64,000 bases of DNA from Trametopsis cervina (Eukaryota > Basidiomycota > Agaricomycetes > Polyporales > Irpicaceae), in the NCBI GenBank assembly GCA_022385755.1, contig MU278366.1:248001-312000 (forward strand), read 5' to 3'. Made by a program: the position numbers and the translations under genes. Positions 20,662 to 34,800 of the stretch are shown one piece after another. How positions within the stretch are numbered: position 1 is the first letter of the stretch; every line of letters starts with the position of its first letter. Under the pieces are notes generated by a model. It had not been told where the DNA came from, did not search any database, and saw nothing but the letters and a program-made list of their open reading frames with translations.

Positions 20662-21334
20662 CGAAGTCGCAAAGAATAAACGCGGAGGCTCCTCCCCAGA
20701 TAACGCGCCGTATCAGCTGGGGACGATGAACAGTCCAGCTTTGGTCGTCGATAGCGTGTTGTGGCAGATGAACAAGCGGAGTGTACTAGCAACGTCGCGT
20801 GCAATGAATCCAGTCGGGCTGATTCGTCAGAACAAAGATAGAAGACGGTTTCTACTCACCCATCACCGCAACCCCTAGTGTATGAGACTTGAATCATCCG
20901 GAAAATGTACAGACCGGCCGCGAATGTGCGAAACGAACAACCCATCGGAAGGGTGCGTCACGACGACCAGATGCTCGAGCAGAGCAGATCTGTGAGAGCT
21001 GCATTGAAGTCTGTAGACTGCCTCAATCCAGCGACGAAGCGAACTGAGGCCCTAAGAGATGTATGCAGTGGCCGGCTTTGTTGCAAAGACGAGGGCGAAG
21101 TGCTCCCGCGAGAATCTTGCTCAAGGAGCGAGCAATGAGCACGGCCGAGAACCAAAAGCAATCGGCTATCAAAGGGGGTGGGGGTGGGAGTGAGACGAGC
21201 TGTGATACTTAGCCTAATTGGTGCATATAGATGAGTTCGTGTGCTGATGCCCCTTGAACGACGCTTGGAGGGGGCTTGTGGGTTGACCTTATACAAAACT
21301 TGAAAGGACCACAGCGTGATGATAGCAAAAGGTC
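20662..21334. other. Right flank of the array
   Basis: It repeats the upstream part of the E unit (blocks near 19100-19480 and 19985-20130) without the MITE, then leaves the array at about 21290. No gene is seen. Confidence 0.6.
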
Positions 21335-21417
21335 TGCCCCACTGAGGCTCGAACTCAGGACCTTCCGATTGACTATTACGTAACAGTCGGACGCTTTGAC
21401 CAACTTAGCCATGGGGC
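21335..21417 (-). tRNA. tRNA-Asn (GTT) with an 11-base intron
   Basis: Read on the minus strand it starts GCCCCATGGCTAAGTTGG. The acceptor arms GCCCCAT and GTGGGGC pair, followed by discriminator A. The anticodon stem CCGA/TCGG closes over CTGTTA(intron)A, with GTT at positions 34-36; the intron CGTAATAGTCA sits after position 37, where nuclear tRNA introns belong. The T-loop GGTTCGA variant AGTTCGAGC lies in a perfect five-pair stem (CCTGA... TCAG with G-C closure). The mature length is 72 bases plus CCA added later. The A and B boxes are internal promoters. Confidence 0.95.
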
Positions 21418-22006
21418 ACATATAGGTTTTGACTCCGTTGGTGATATAGCGCATTGGTCAGTAAGCACCATATCGTGGCAACTTTTACACCGCGATTAGC
21501 TTTCGTGAACAACATCGCTGAACAAATGAGTGAACAGATAATTCTCGTGCCAATCACCAGCGCATCGGTCTTATAATAAAGCACTATAGAGCTTTATACA
21601 GGAGCATACTGTATCGAGGTAAGTGTCGTTGGTTACACATTTCCCGATACTTACGGCATATGTATGGCTCATTTGTGTGCATTCGTATGGCTCATTAGGA
21701 TGACTCAGCAACAACTGTCGCCTTACAACGCCCTGATGTTGAATTTGACCAGCTGTGTTGACACATATCCGAGGGATTAGCGTGCAGAGGTGGATGAGTT
21801 GACTAGATTTCGCCAGTACGTTTGGCATTTCATGTGAAAGTTTGTCAGAGACGCTTACGTCTGTTTTAGATGCTTAATTGACAAACTCGTTCGGCCACTG
21901 TATCAGTCGCGTCTACGTGAGCATATAATGTGCTCGAACTCGATAGGATGAGGGTCATATCTTCCCCACTTCCATCTCACCACCAATTCCTCCTCGCAGC
22001 CACGTC
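21418..22006. other. Intergenic between tRNA and AIFM2-like gene
   Basis: No gene is recognised. The last 40 bases before 22007 are C/T-rich (TTCCCCACTTCCATCTCACC), as usual just ahead of a fungal start codon. Confidence 0.5.
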
Positions 22007-23307
22007 ATGTCTCAGAAGAAACTCGACGAAAAGAAGAAGAACATTGTCGTCGTCGGCGGTGGCTTCGCAGGCATAGCAGCGGTCAAAGAGCTCGCGACCA
22101 AGGTTGACCACGCCAAGTACAATGTGGTCCTCGTTACCCCCAGGCCATACAACGTCCATCTCCTTGCTCTCATACGCATGACCGTCTCGGACATTGACGA
22201 CCTAGGGAACCAAGCCTTGATTCCGTACGACAGACTCCAAGGGGTCTTCCACCAGATCGCCACTGTGACCTCTATCGAGGAGACCGCACCGGGTGAGGGA
22301 GGCAATGTCGTTTTCGCAACCGGCGAACGGCTTTCGTACGCCGCTCTCCTACTCGCTACGGGCGCCATCTGGTCGGGGCCGCTGGCCATCGGGGACTCTG
22401 ACAAGGAGATCCGTCAACACCTGAAGGAGTGGCAGTCGCGATTTGCAAGTGCACGACACGTCGTCATTGGCGGTGGAGGGGCCGTCGGTATTGGTATGTC
22501 ACCACGACTTTGCTCTAGCTTTATACCTTTACTGAATACGCTGTGTCAATGTAGAAACCGTAGGAGAGATAAAGGACGTGTACCCCGACACGAAAGTCAC
22601 ACTCGTACACTCGCAGTCGCAGCTCGTGAGCGAAATATATCCGGACAAGTTCCGCCGCAAGCTCGATGCCGCCGTGCGCGGCCGTGGCGCGGAGATTATA
22701 TACAGTGACTACATCGACGTCTTCCCCGAGCCCGGCCAAACGGTCGACATCACTACGCGTCGCGGCAAGACGATCAAAGGCGTAGACCTCGTCGTAAGTG
22801 CTCCTCCTTTCCTACTTTTTCGTTCGCGGCTTATAAGCCATAGGTCCCCGCGTTCGGTTCGCGCCCGAACACGGCTTTCATATCGTCGCTCGGGTCTGGT
22901 GTACTCACGGAGAGCGGTACGGTGAAGGTCAAGCCCACGCTCGAGCTGCTGCACCACAAGGGCATCTGGGCCGCCGGCGACATCATCGAATGGGCTGAGG
23001 CGAAGCAGGCAGCGAAAGCACCTAACCACTCTGCTGTTGCCGCCGCGAACATCCTCAGCTTCCTCGGCGGACGGCCGCAGACCAAGGTGTATAAAGGGTC
23101 GATGGAGTTGATTGCGGTCCCCGTTGGCAAGGTTAGTACTCACTCGTTCATTCCATTGGCGCTGCAGGGGCTAACATGCTTTCGCAGAAATATGGCGCAT
23201 CGTATTTCAACGTACTGTGGGGTATCTGCTTCGGAAACTGGCTCACTAGCCTTGCCAAAGGAAAGACGTTAATTGTGCCCAAGGCGAGATCAGATCTCAA
23301 CTATTGA
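22007..23307 (+). CDS. AIFM2/FSP1-like FAD-dependent NAD(P)H oxidoreductase
   Basis: Four exons (22007-22493, 22555-22793, 22844-23131, 23188-23307) give 377 residues. The family transfers electrons from NAD(P)H to quinones on membranes and mitochondria. The FAD-binding dinucleotide fold is at the start (NIVVVGGGFAGIAAVKEL), followed by LLLATGA, the NAD(P)H-binding VVIGGGGAVGIETVGEIK near residue 155, a GSRPNT turn and the second FAD contact GIWAAGDI. The C-terminal part, KYGASYFNVLWGICFGNW, is hydrophobic and may attach to a membrane. The length matches the family. It could be called an apoptosis-inducing factor homolog, but the AIFM2 type fits best because no long mitochondrial presequence is present. 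Confidence 0.88.
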
Positions 23308-23603
23308 TTCTCTCTCTGCGGATCTGTAGACTTTATACTATTAATTAATGCAGTTATTTCGAGTGGACGATGATACCTGTGTTGTGTAGCACTTTGTGAC
23401 AGGGTTCCGGTGTCTAGTATCGTACAAATATTCATCTTACTTCTCTATAAATACCGTTGATTTGATTTTGTCTTTTGATCATCCTCGCGAGTTCAGACTA
23501 CGCGTGACGGCACCATGATCGAAGCGTCTAAGTACACTCTCTTCACCGCATACCACGAACTCGGAAACGCGCTTTGCATACTTCTCGTTAATACAACAGC
23601 ATT
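23308..23603. other. Short intergenic region
   Basis: 3' region of the AIFM2-like gene and promoter of the next gene; nothing else is seen. Confidence 0.4.
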
Positions 23604-24425
23604 ATGCAGGTAGCAAGGCTCTGCACAAGACCACTCCGTACCGCTCCTTTTGCATCTGCAAAAACGCGGTTTGTGGTATCGCGAAACAACTCAACAACCT
23701 CGTCTACCCTACCGTGGTTCGTCGACCCATCAGACGTACCGCCCAAGCCACCTACCCCTGGAGTCTCTTCAGAATACCAGCTCTCAACACCAGAAGTGCA
23801 ACACGAACACTTTCACCAAAACCTCGCTCCCCTCCCGACTGAGATCCCCGCCCATTCGCCCCTCGCCCGCCTGCATGCTAACCTCTCCGCCTCTCCCTTC
23901 CTCGAGCCCGGGACCCTGCTCGTGACGCGCCCTGTGCCGACTGACCCTGGCCCGCCGTTACCTGCGTCGGGCCCTAGAGGACGACGGAAACGGGGAAGGA
24001 CGTATGTCGGCGAGGGAATGGAGGAGGAGGGCATGGGGCTGTGGCAGTGGATGGTGCTCGCGCAGGCACGCTTTTTTCTTTGTGCTCAGTTAAAATATAG
24101 CGTGTTGATGCCCTTGTTTGGTAATATAGGTGAAAGAGGGAACGGAGAAGAGAGGTGCTATTGAGTCGGTCGTGCGGCAGGTACGGCAGTCGGTGTGTGC
24201 TCATTCTGTCGGTGTTATATCTCTGCATCGTTGACTGTACGTCGTGATTTATCGTTCCAGCTACTGAAAGAAACGCCACCGGTCCTGCTCCCGCCTAGGC
24301 GACGTGAAATCAAGGATGGGTGGGCCATGATCGACGCAGGAGACTTCGCTGTGCACATCGTGAGCAAGACTGCCCGCGAGCGGTTCTTCCCGCCTGAGAG
24401 GAGAACATGGTCTCTCTCGTATTAG
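23604..24425 (+). CDS. Mitochondrial ribosome silencing factor-like (RsfS/Iojap) protein
   Basis: Three exons (23604-24065, 24130-24180, 24261-24425) give 225 residues. The N-terminus (MQVARLCTRPLRTAPFASAK) is Arg-rich without acids, a typical mitochondrial presequence. The last exon holds the family signature DGWAMIDAGDFAVHIVSKTA followed by RERFF. RsfS proteins bind the large ribosomal subunit protein L14 and control joining or assembly; in fungi this domain also occurs in Atp25. The first intron appears to start with GC (CAG|GCACGC) and end TATAG, since only that join restores the frame. The 110 residues before the domain are Pro-rich and likely disordered. Confidence 0.75.
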
Positions 24426-24878
24426 CCCTATGCTCATATGCGCTGCTGGAAGCTGGAAGGTATTTTACAGACTACTCTTATGTAGATATCAATGCATTAA
24501 TAGGAAGGTGGTCACCCCTCATCGCATGCTTATGACGCTGCTATCATGCCGCCAGAATAGGGAGGCTCAAATTTAGCGTAAGCTGGCTCGTAAGCTAGCC
24601 TCGTAAACTGTCTCGCGGTGAGACAGACAGAAATACTTGCTTGAACAAACATCACACTCGACAATCATAGCGTCCACACTTCGGACGTACATGAACGAAC
24701 AAGAAACGAAGTAGTTACCATAAGTGCAGGAACCGTCGAGCTGTGTCTTTATCATCTTGTTGCAACTTTCTTTACACTCGTGCGTGCAGCTTACAATATT
24801 TGTTTAGACAAGGCACGTCCCGATGAACCGATGTATTATACAATATACACTGTTATACAAGCATCCTCTTCTAATGAT
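24426..24878. other. Convergent intergenic region with a MITE end
   Basis: It separates the convergent RsfS-like and CsbD-like genes. Apart from the solo inverted-repeat end at 24557 nothing is recognised. Confidence 0.5.
24557..24612. mobile_element. Solo end of the MITE family
   Basis: AGGGAGGCTCAAATTTAGCG and the following TAAGCTGGCTCGTAAGCT match the left end of the element at 19523. No inverse end is found in the next several hundred bases, so this is a truncated copy or a lone end. Confidence 0.65.
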
Positions 24879-25483
24879 TTATTGTTTCTCCTTCCCCCAG
24901 ACCGCCTCGGCGCCAGCCTGTTTGGTAGTCTCGTCGCCCATGGCATGGCCATACGCAAACTTGGCAGCACCGGTGGCGAAATTCGCAGCGGCCGATGCAG
25001 CTGAGCCAACCGCGCCTGTGGCGCGCTGGGTGGTGGAGGTGACACCACTGACACTTGTGGATCGAACATTTGCCCAGCCGTCATCTGAGTGTGCGATGCC
25101 GAATGAGTATATTATGTCCTCAAATCTTCAATTGCCGGGAGCTACGTACCCTTATTTGAGTTCTCGTTCAGAGGGTCGATATTTGTAGACTCGATGATCC
25201 CCGGCCGACCCTCGACGACCCCAGCAGTTTTGCTGAAATTGCGCTGTGCTTGGCGCGCGCCGTCAAAGTTAGGTCCGGCACCAGCACCAGTGTCTTCTGA
25301 GGTGGGGTCTGTGACCTGCGATGCGAATAATCGGTGAGTCGCGGTCTCAGTATCTAAGTGATGTGTACTCACAAAGTTCGCCGCCAAGGGATCACTGTTT
25401 ATAGAGGCTGAAGTTGGGTTGGCGACGCCTGGGTACGCGTCGACACCGCGGGCACCAATGAGAGTACTGTCCTTGTCGTTCAT
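24879..25483 (-). CDS. Small hydrophilic protein, CsbD-like C-terminus
   Basis: Three exons (25483-25373, 25315-25150, 25084-24879) give 160 residues. The N-terminal 90 residues are polar and look disordered. The C-terminal part has Ala/Thr/Gly-rich amphipathic stretches (TGAVGSAASAAANFATGAA) and ends YGHAMGDETTKQAGAEAVWG. That ending resembles the CsbD-like stress proteins of fungi, known from cruciform-DNA binding proteins; the match is weak, so the function stays open. The promoter region contains a perfect inverted repeat around a TATAT core at 25701. Confidence 0.65.
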
Positions 25484-25700
25484 GGTCGTGTGAGTAGTAT
25501 TCGTAAGGTAAAAGGTTGAGTAGAGGTGGAATTCTGGGATCGCTCGAGAGCTGGACCACGGATATATAACTTATTTCGTTGTGGGAACCAGTGATGAAAC
25601 AGGAGCCACTTGGTGGGTACCCAATGTGGAGTTTTAGTGCTAGGGGCCACTTGTTTATTCCAACCGAGCCCCAAGCAATCCATACGGCGCTCGTGACGTA

Positions 25701-25721
25701 GGTGGTGTTATATACACCACC
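25701..25721. promoter_or_regulatory. Perfect inverted repeat centred on TATAT
   Basis: Arms GGTGGTGT and ACACCACC flank TATAT. It lies 218 bases upstream of the minus-strand CsbD-like start codon (25483) and past the LETM1 3' end, so it could be a palindromic activator site or a TATA element with symmetric flanks. Confidence 0.5.
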
Positions 25722-25846
25722 AACGTGCTCACCTGCCATATGCGGAACCGACATCATTTGGCCCTTTGTGGCGTCAAGACTTTTGCGAGGGAGGTGAATA
25801 TAAGCGCAACTAGTAGGGATGTAAGTTACGTGAAGGTGTGTAATAT

Positions 25847-28200
<2,354 letters not shown>

Positions 28201-28500
28201 TCCAGCGGAATGAAAGTATTAAGAAGGGTTTGTGAGGAGAGTCTGATATGTCTACGGGGTGGGCATGAAATGAGGGGGTGGTGACGAACTGGCTTCGGCC
28301 GGCGGCGTCACGGTGTACTTAGGACTTTTTGGCGCGCGATGACTACTGTCAGGCAGACTGTATTGAGTTTCTTGCCTTTGCTTATTTACACTTCAGTCAA
28401 AGTCTTATCAGTCGATTTTGACATTCCTACGTTTATCGACGTACAATTTGATCACACCTCCAGTTACCTCTGTCACCTTCACAGATCTGCCCATTCCACG
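28201..28500. promoter_or_regulatory. Divergent promoter, LETM1 / ALKBH1-type gene
   Basis: Three hundred bases separate the two start codons; both promoters and 5'-UTRs must lie here. No clear TATA box is seen. Confidence 0.45.
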
Positions 28501-30113
28501 ATGCCGACCACAGTCATAAATGTCTATGACACTGACAGCAAAGAATACAAGAAGGCGAAGCGTAAACATCTCAAGAGTACCCGTGGCAGGGGAGACCAGG
28601 TCGAATCAGACTGGACACCATTCCGGGCAGCAGAGAAGAAGTTCAAGGCGAAGTTTCCGCCCCCTGACTTGTCGGGGGTGCTAGACCTTGCGCTTCTCGA
28701 CTCATCACGAGCGGATGAAGTTACTCTGGGAGGCTGGAAAGGGTCACTCGATGCGGTTGAGTACCGAGAGGTCGAGCTATTATCTGACGATAAGAAGGGT
28801 AAAGGGAGAGCATATGTCTTCCCGCAAGTACCTGGTGCGAGTTGGACCTATCTCTGAGTGCAATGTACGTATTTATATATTGCATTCAATATATTAGGCC
28901 TTGTCATACTTCCGTCGTTCATCCTCCCCGAGCAGCAGAGAGATCTCGTACGATGGTCCCTCAAGGATCATGCTCGGAATCCAAACGAGACTAATCTAGA
29001 TACACACTATATTCTCCCTGAGGAAGGACTCTGGAATACCTATTTGCGTGCTCAAGACGACCAAGAGGATGTGCAAGACATTCAGCCTCGAGCTTCCACT
29101 TCCTCCATTGTGCCACCGCTACTCTCAGGTCCCCGGCAACTGATCTCCAACGAACCTGCCAGTAAGGAGAACTTCCACAAACTAGTGTCTACACCTGCAG
29201 CACCCGCTCCGCCGTCGCCAAACTTGCGTCCCTGCCCCCCAGAATTCCTTATACCAAAGCTGCGATGGGCAAATATTGGGTGGTATTATCACTGGGGAAA
29301 CAAGCAGTATGACTTTACGAGGGGTAAGATTCCGGTGAGTGAGAAATATGCGGACATATGTAAGAGAGCCGTGAAAGCCGTCCCATGGGACCAAGTGTTC
29401 AACGCACATGACGGGGATATTGGGGACTGGAAAGACGAGCCACGGTGGGATACTTGGGCTGAATCATACGGTGAGTTGATCTTGGCTCAATGGATATATT
29501 TAGTCAAGCGTGCTGAACACTCTCAAGAACCCGATGCTGGCATTGTCAATTTCTACCAGACAAAAGTGAGTGCCTCATGTCCGGATGTCAAAGTAATATC
29601 CACCCAACGATGTCTATCAGGACACGCTTATGGCACACGTTGACCGCTCGGAAATATGTGCGACATCTCCTCTGGTATCGATATCGTGAGCGTCATATCC
29701 CATCCTATTTGAGCAATGTCCCCGATCTTACATTCTACACGCAGGCTTGGGTGTGCGGCGGTTTTTCTTATCGGTGGTGCCACACGGGACGTTGCACCGG
29801 TGCCCATCCTTCTGCGCTCAGGCGACATAGCGATCATGTCTGGTCCAGGATGCAGGCGGGCGTACCATGGTATGTTGTGATATGCCAGGAAGTCTAGGTT
29901 TATTAATACTCCGTACATTAAATTTTAGGCGTCCCCCGTATACTGGAGAATACCTTGCCACTACATACGTTTGCTAATGATGCGGAGATAGACGATGCCT
30001 TGCATTGGCCCGTATATGAAAGGTACCTGAAGAACACAAGAATAAACATCAACGTGCGACAGGTGTTCCCAAAGGGGTTCGACCCACGGCTACCTTCTCC
30101 TTCCGACCCGTGA
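28501..30113 (+). CDS. AlkB-type Fe(II)/2-oxoglutarate dioxygenase, ALKBH1-like
   Basis: Six exons (28501-28834, 28898-29470, 29528-29565, 29621-29685, 29745-29869, 29929-30113) give 439 residues. The family removes alkyl groups from nucleic acids by oxidation; ALKBH1 acts on tRNA and DNA, partly in mitochondria. The sequence shows [37 protein letters not shown] with the HxD iron ligands, [16 protein letters not shown], and [17 protein letters not shown] with the distal His and the Arg pair that hold iron and 2-oxoglutarate. The N-terminal 110 residues are basic and lack a known domain. The catalytic set is complete. Confidence 0.92.
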
Positions 30114-30240
30114 CAACTTGTCAATCTAATCTTGTCGTGGAGTGGCTAGATCACAATGTCGATAGAAGACAAGCAGCGCTAGCAAGTTGTCGCCGGATGT
30201 CATGATAGTCGACATCATGTGCTATTAAAAACAAACGTTG

Positions 30241-31300
30241 TTAGGTCGCGAGGTCGTCACGTCGGAGAAGAATGTATATATACGCACAATCCTCAACTTC
30301 GCCCCATTTTTCGATCTGGCTGTTCACTTCCACATGGGAGGCTTGAGCAGCTTGTTCTGCGGTAATGTGGCGTAATGTCAACGCCAACCCAATCAGGAAT
30401 GATTTCGAGCTGTATGTCGCTCGTTCCAATGCTATGCAAATATTTTTGTTACTACGGGTCGCAAGCGAGGAATAATGGACAACGTACCAGCCATCTGCCA
30501 TCCGTCCAAGCTCGACAAGAGTGCGTCGAACTTCTCTATTGTGGCTTTCGGTTGGCGAGACGGAACAAACGAATCTGTGGCTGCATTGATTTCTACCTCG
30601 AAAGTTTTACGAGCCCACTCTAGCAGTGGAATCCAGTGTGTCTGCTGCAAGCTGACCAGCACGTCCGGCGAGGAAGCAAGGAAGCTGAAAAGTGACCCAT
30701 CGTCATTGCTTGAATCACATACGTGTAGCGTCGACGTACCATATAGTGTCGGTCTCTAGGTACTTGATCAACTGCGCCCGAACTTCTGTCCGAAGTGCCT
30801 GGTCTTCAAAAGCGTCAATTGCTCTGGACGCTAGCGAAGTCTGGTAAATAGACCGTCAGCATATTAACGTACTTCCCAAGGATACGGAGACTTACCATAG
30901 GCAATGAATGATGTTTCAATATTGTATCTTGGTTCTCCCATTCTGCTGCAATAAGAGTAGCTGCCAGAGGCTTCGTATCTGGGATTAACAGCAAGTTCCC
31001 GGACGGTGTCTTCAGCGACCTCTTGTCAAGAGTAATGACAAGCCCGTCTTCTTTTCTTTCAATACCGACATGCTTCCAGAACCTCTTCAGCGTGACTTCA
31101 GCACCTATGACCGGCACGTTTTAGACTGGCATACCAGGTCAAGAAGTAAGCTTACGGTTTGTGGCAGTCACGGCAGGCCCAGAGGTGGCGACTGACGCTT
31201 GCGTACGAGCCCATTGCCGGATGGGTGGTAATTGTCTGGCGCATCTGAGGGCGATGGGCCTTGTCGCGAACAGAACCCGTCGCAAAGCAAAGGACTGCAT
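30241..31300 (-). CDS. ATP12: ATP synthase F1 assembly factor ATP12 (ATPAF2)
   Basis: Five exons (31300-31156, 31104-30896, 30840-30740, 30684-30488, 30431-30241) give 280 residues. Atp12 binds free F1 alpha subunits in the mitochondrial matrix until they join beta. The first exon is an Arg-rich presequence (MQSFALRRVLFATRPIALR). The family blocks RFWKHVGIE, TLDKRSLKTPSGNLL, AAEWENQDTILKHHSLPM, the DTICF/HWIPLLEWARKTF segment and SFLIGLALTLRHITAEQA follow in order. The reading frame ends with RRDDLAT. It fits family length. It ends 127 bases from the ALKBH1-type gene, in convergent orientation. Confidence 0.92.
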
Positions 31301-31889
31301 GACAGTGTGCTAGGTCGGTGGCAAAGGATGTGGGAGCGGCTAGAGCCGGTCCAGAGCGCCGGGCAGCAGGGCGCATCAAGCGCGTCAGATGGCGCAAATT
31401 TGACGGACACTGAAAGTGGCAGGCCTTATTGACAGCGGCAAGCCGTACGGGCAGGCAACAGGCGCTCACTCTCTACGCTACTCTCCTCGCCACTTTGCGC
31501 GTCGGCGACATAGTCCTCTTCAGCAACTTAATACCTCAAGACTACTCTGGCTCAGCACTCTTAGGCCTGGACAGATCCTGCTTGCTTTCTTGATTCCCTC
31601 CCTGCGTCCGATCTCTTACTCTCAAACTCGTGTTCAACACGTTCCCCGCTCATTCTCTCACACTTTTCATCGACTGTTTCCATCTTTATCGTGCTCAAGG
31701 CGTCCTCAACGCGATCTCGGAAGGGTCCCGCATACTGTAGACGACTAACACACCTACGCCTCATCATCACTGCCCGCAACAGCGTGTAGCTTTATCCGGC
31801 CTTCCACCGCTTGCCGTAAGGACTCCCTGGGCGAAACGTGGGAAACACGAGGTTATTGTATACGGTTTTAAGGAGATATACCGCACCCA
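31301..31889. promoter_or_regulatory. Divergent promoter, ATP12 / Ser-Pro-rich gene
   Basis: The gap contains a C/T-rich plus-strand stretch at about 31590-31690 typical of transcription start regions. An open stretch without ATG (31797-31903, GLPPLAVRTPWAKRGKHEV...) could be an alternative upstream coding part of the next gene. Confidence 0.4.
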
Positions 31890-34800
31890 ATGCATCGCTT
31901 TCGGTAAGCCTTCAATACTGCTGCGTCAAGTGAGAACTCACAGCTCAGCCCTCTCGGTAACGTTCGTGCATTACACTACCTTTGCGACCATCAGTAAGAA
32001 GTCCGAGACAAGGAGAGGGGGAACGGTCGATCCGTTTTATGAGCCACACGCCTCACGTGGGACGCAGCAACAGCAGGATTCCTTGCCCCTCCTCCCGGCT
32101 AGCGACTTCCGTACATCATTGATTCTACCTGGGTGTGTAACACTTCTTGTCCCTTGCTGCAAGACCACACGTTAACCCTTGATTTCTCCCCCCTCTTCGG
32201 ATTTATGCTGCAATGGTACAGTCTTACTCGACGGTTCAGCGTTCTCCGCAACTCGTCAGGAGAACCCATTGGATTAGACGAAATAAAGTCTAAGCTCGCG
32301 GAGCAGAGAGCTCGAGGGTCTGAAAACCGCGTATCTGAGGAAGAGGAAGATATGATTCTGGAGGCATTGTCAAGGCTGCGCACGAAGGGCTCTACAAGCA
32401 GAGCCGACGCGACGGCGGCTTCGCGGCATCACAATGGCGATGCCGAGGGCGAACGGGTCTTGAGCGGCTACACGGACAGCCTAGACGGACAATCCAGGAT
32501 ATCAGCAGCTCCATCGTTTGCTGGGGGTCAGTCAGTACGATCTGCGACAAGTACAAACTCAGCTCTCCACGGTTCACCGTCTATCACTTCTGTCTCGTCG
32601 GGTAAAGGTTCGCAGGTCAGTCGACGCATGAGCAATAATCTGTTTGGCTCAGGCAAGTTCCAAGACCATACCTATATACGAACTGCCTATCATCGGCGAG
32701 CTGCTATCTCAACTACGACACGTTCGTCTTCAGTCAAACACTCTGAGTCAAATACTAGCATGAGCACTATCACGAGCAGTCGCATAGGGCCTCACAACTC
32801 CATGTACTCCGACACCCAGAGTCTTAGGCCAACGACACCGGACGGCAGCAGCCAATATGGAAGCTCAGCACCTTCTAGTCCCAATCGTGCAGCTTATTTA
32901 GGGGAGTTTGACGGCGATGTCAATCCCGACCTCTCACGAGCATTGTCTCCGGAGGTCCTCGGTCGCGCGTCGTCAGCCTTAGATGAAGCCATCAAGGAAC
33001 TGGAAGAGGAAGGGGATGATGAAATCCTTATGGAAAGGTCGCCTGTACATACGTCCCCTCTTACAAGACCTGGTACCCTATCACAAGCAATGGTACGTTT
33101 ATGAGACCGCTGTGCACTCTTTCTCACGGGCTGAGCCATTGACTGCTTCGCAGCATGACCCGTCACCCTTAGCCAGCTCGCTGCCAACATCTCCGGCCGA
33201 CTCAGAAGCTGGAATGGCCGTCTCCTCTGATGAACGCGTGGCGTCGGACGAACAGAGAGCGTCCCCTTTCCCCCGTGGTTCAACGACTTCTCCCACACCA
33301 CGCCTGCCTGGTTACATCCCTGGTATGCCGCGACCCATGACACCGCGCGACTTCGGCTTTGATGTGGATGACCAGACACCGTCCGCCACCCCGCGCGCAA
33401 CCTCGCCACGCCTGCCTGCAGTGAATCATCAGCCCCTACAGCTTTCGCAGAGCGTGACTTCTGGCGTCTACAGTTCGAACTCCAATTCGTCTACTACCCG
33501 AACGACGAAGCCGGCTTCCCCAGCTGCCGCAACACCTGTGTCGACATCTCCACTGTTCTTTCACAGGAGTACGAACGGTCGTTTCACTCCTGAGGATCGT
33601 TTGCGTAATGGAAGTGAGTCGGATTCCCCGTTCTCCTCCTTCGATTTGCCCGATTCTCCCACCATCGGCCGCCGTCGACCTATCTCGCCTCTGTCTGGTT
33701 CAGCCTTCCAGTCCATGACTCCCGTGTCAGGCTCGCGGCCCACTACGCCGTCGAACATTATTTGGAATACCTCCTCCACTTCTAATGGTACCAGCAGGGG
33801 CCATGGAAGGAACGGTAGTGGCACGTCGGGGCATAGTAGGAGTGGGAGTAATGCCAGCACCACCGAGGGCAATGGCGAGTCAAGGTTGACCACGAGGTCT
33901 TTGCGTTCACCTGGCACTCCAGATCCCTCGTGGCCGGACAGCAGACATGCCAGTTCCACGTCACTGACAATGTATAATGTTGATTACCGTCCGTCATCCG
34001 CTATGTCAGGCACCGAGGTCGCGGCTTCTCCCGCTCAAGCGCCGAACAGGCCGTTCCGTTCACCAACACCGACACACAACGCCACATACTCTCCTGTTTC
34101 GGCAACTTTCGCGGACCAGGGCGTTCACGTCAATGGCAATGGGTCGAGTGTTAGTCGACACACGTCTAAGCAGAACGGACATTCGTCCTTCTCGTTCACG
34201 GCGAGCCAAGCATTATTGTTTTCACCTGTCGGTAATTCCTCTCGTTCTTCACTAGAGTCAGCTGGCTCGAGTTATCATTCTTGGGATGAGGACCACCGGA
34301 AGGACCGCGTGTTCGACTTGTTCTCAAGCCTTGATCCTCAGCCTGAGTGGCATGATATCAGCACGCAATCTTCGTCCTCGAGAACCACGCCGTACGGTAA
34401 ACAAGATCCTGCAGAAGTTGTGCGCCTACAGTTAGGGTTGGATAAGACGGATCTCGCGGCTATTCAGGATAAGCTGGTATCAGTGGCTCTGACGAAGGCG
34501 GCGACACCCGAGGGACGCCATCGCGCCAACTCCGTTCGACGCAGAAGGCCGTCAACATCCCAGTCCAACTATTCCTTCACAGGAGAGAAGGTAATATTAT
34601 ATCCGGAAAGTGTGCCAATCTCTTATACTTTTTAATTCATCAGGCATCGGGGTCTTCGCAAACGGTCCAAGCTTCAGCTCCGGCTCTGGCATCCACGCTG
34701 ACATACCCCAACCGGCAGGTTAACAGTGAACAGCTGGCGAAGGCCAATGCGCTGCTCGACTCTGTTGTCGATAGTATCCAGTCCCCACGCTCTAAAACAG

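Larger units (their letters stand above)
12225..21300. repeat. Tandem array of secreted-protein gene units
   Basis: Seven paralogous units lie head to tail, all genes on the minus strand. SRY codons lie near 12440, 13253, 14841, 16101, 17601, 18872 and 20509. Each unit repeats a 5'-UTR intron, a TATA box, about 100 bp of upstream promoter, and blocks such as GGGAGAACGAAAGAACAAG near 13900, 15430, 16790 and 18235. Spacers fall into types: those left of 15660 and 18480 are near-identical to each other (GCCGAAATAAATCCC... block), while those near 14130 and 17030 share a different block (AGCCACGAGC...). Confidence 0.88.

Noticed and set aside
12225..21300. CRISPR-like reading of the repeated units
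   Set aside because: Units are over 1 kb, diverged and contain genes; nuclear fungal DNA, no short direct repeats with uniform spacers.
21209..21454. 81-residue minus-strand frame
   Set aside because: It runs through the tRNA-Asn gene, which explains its conserved look.
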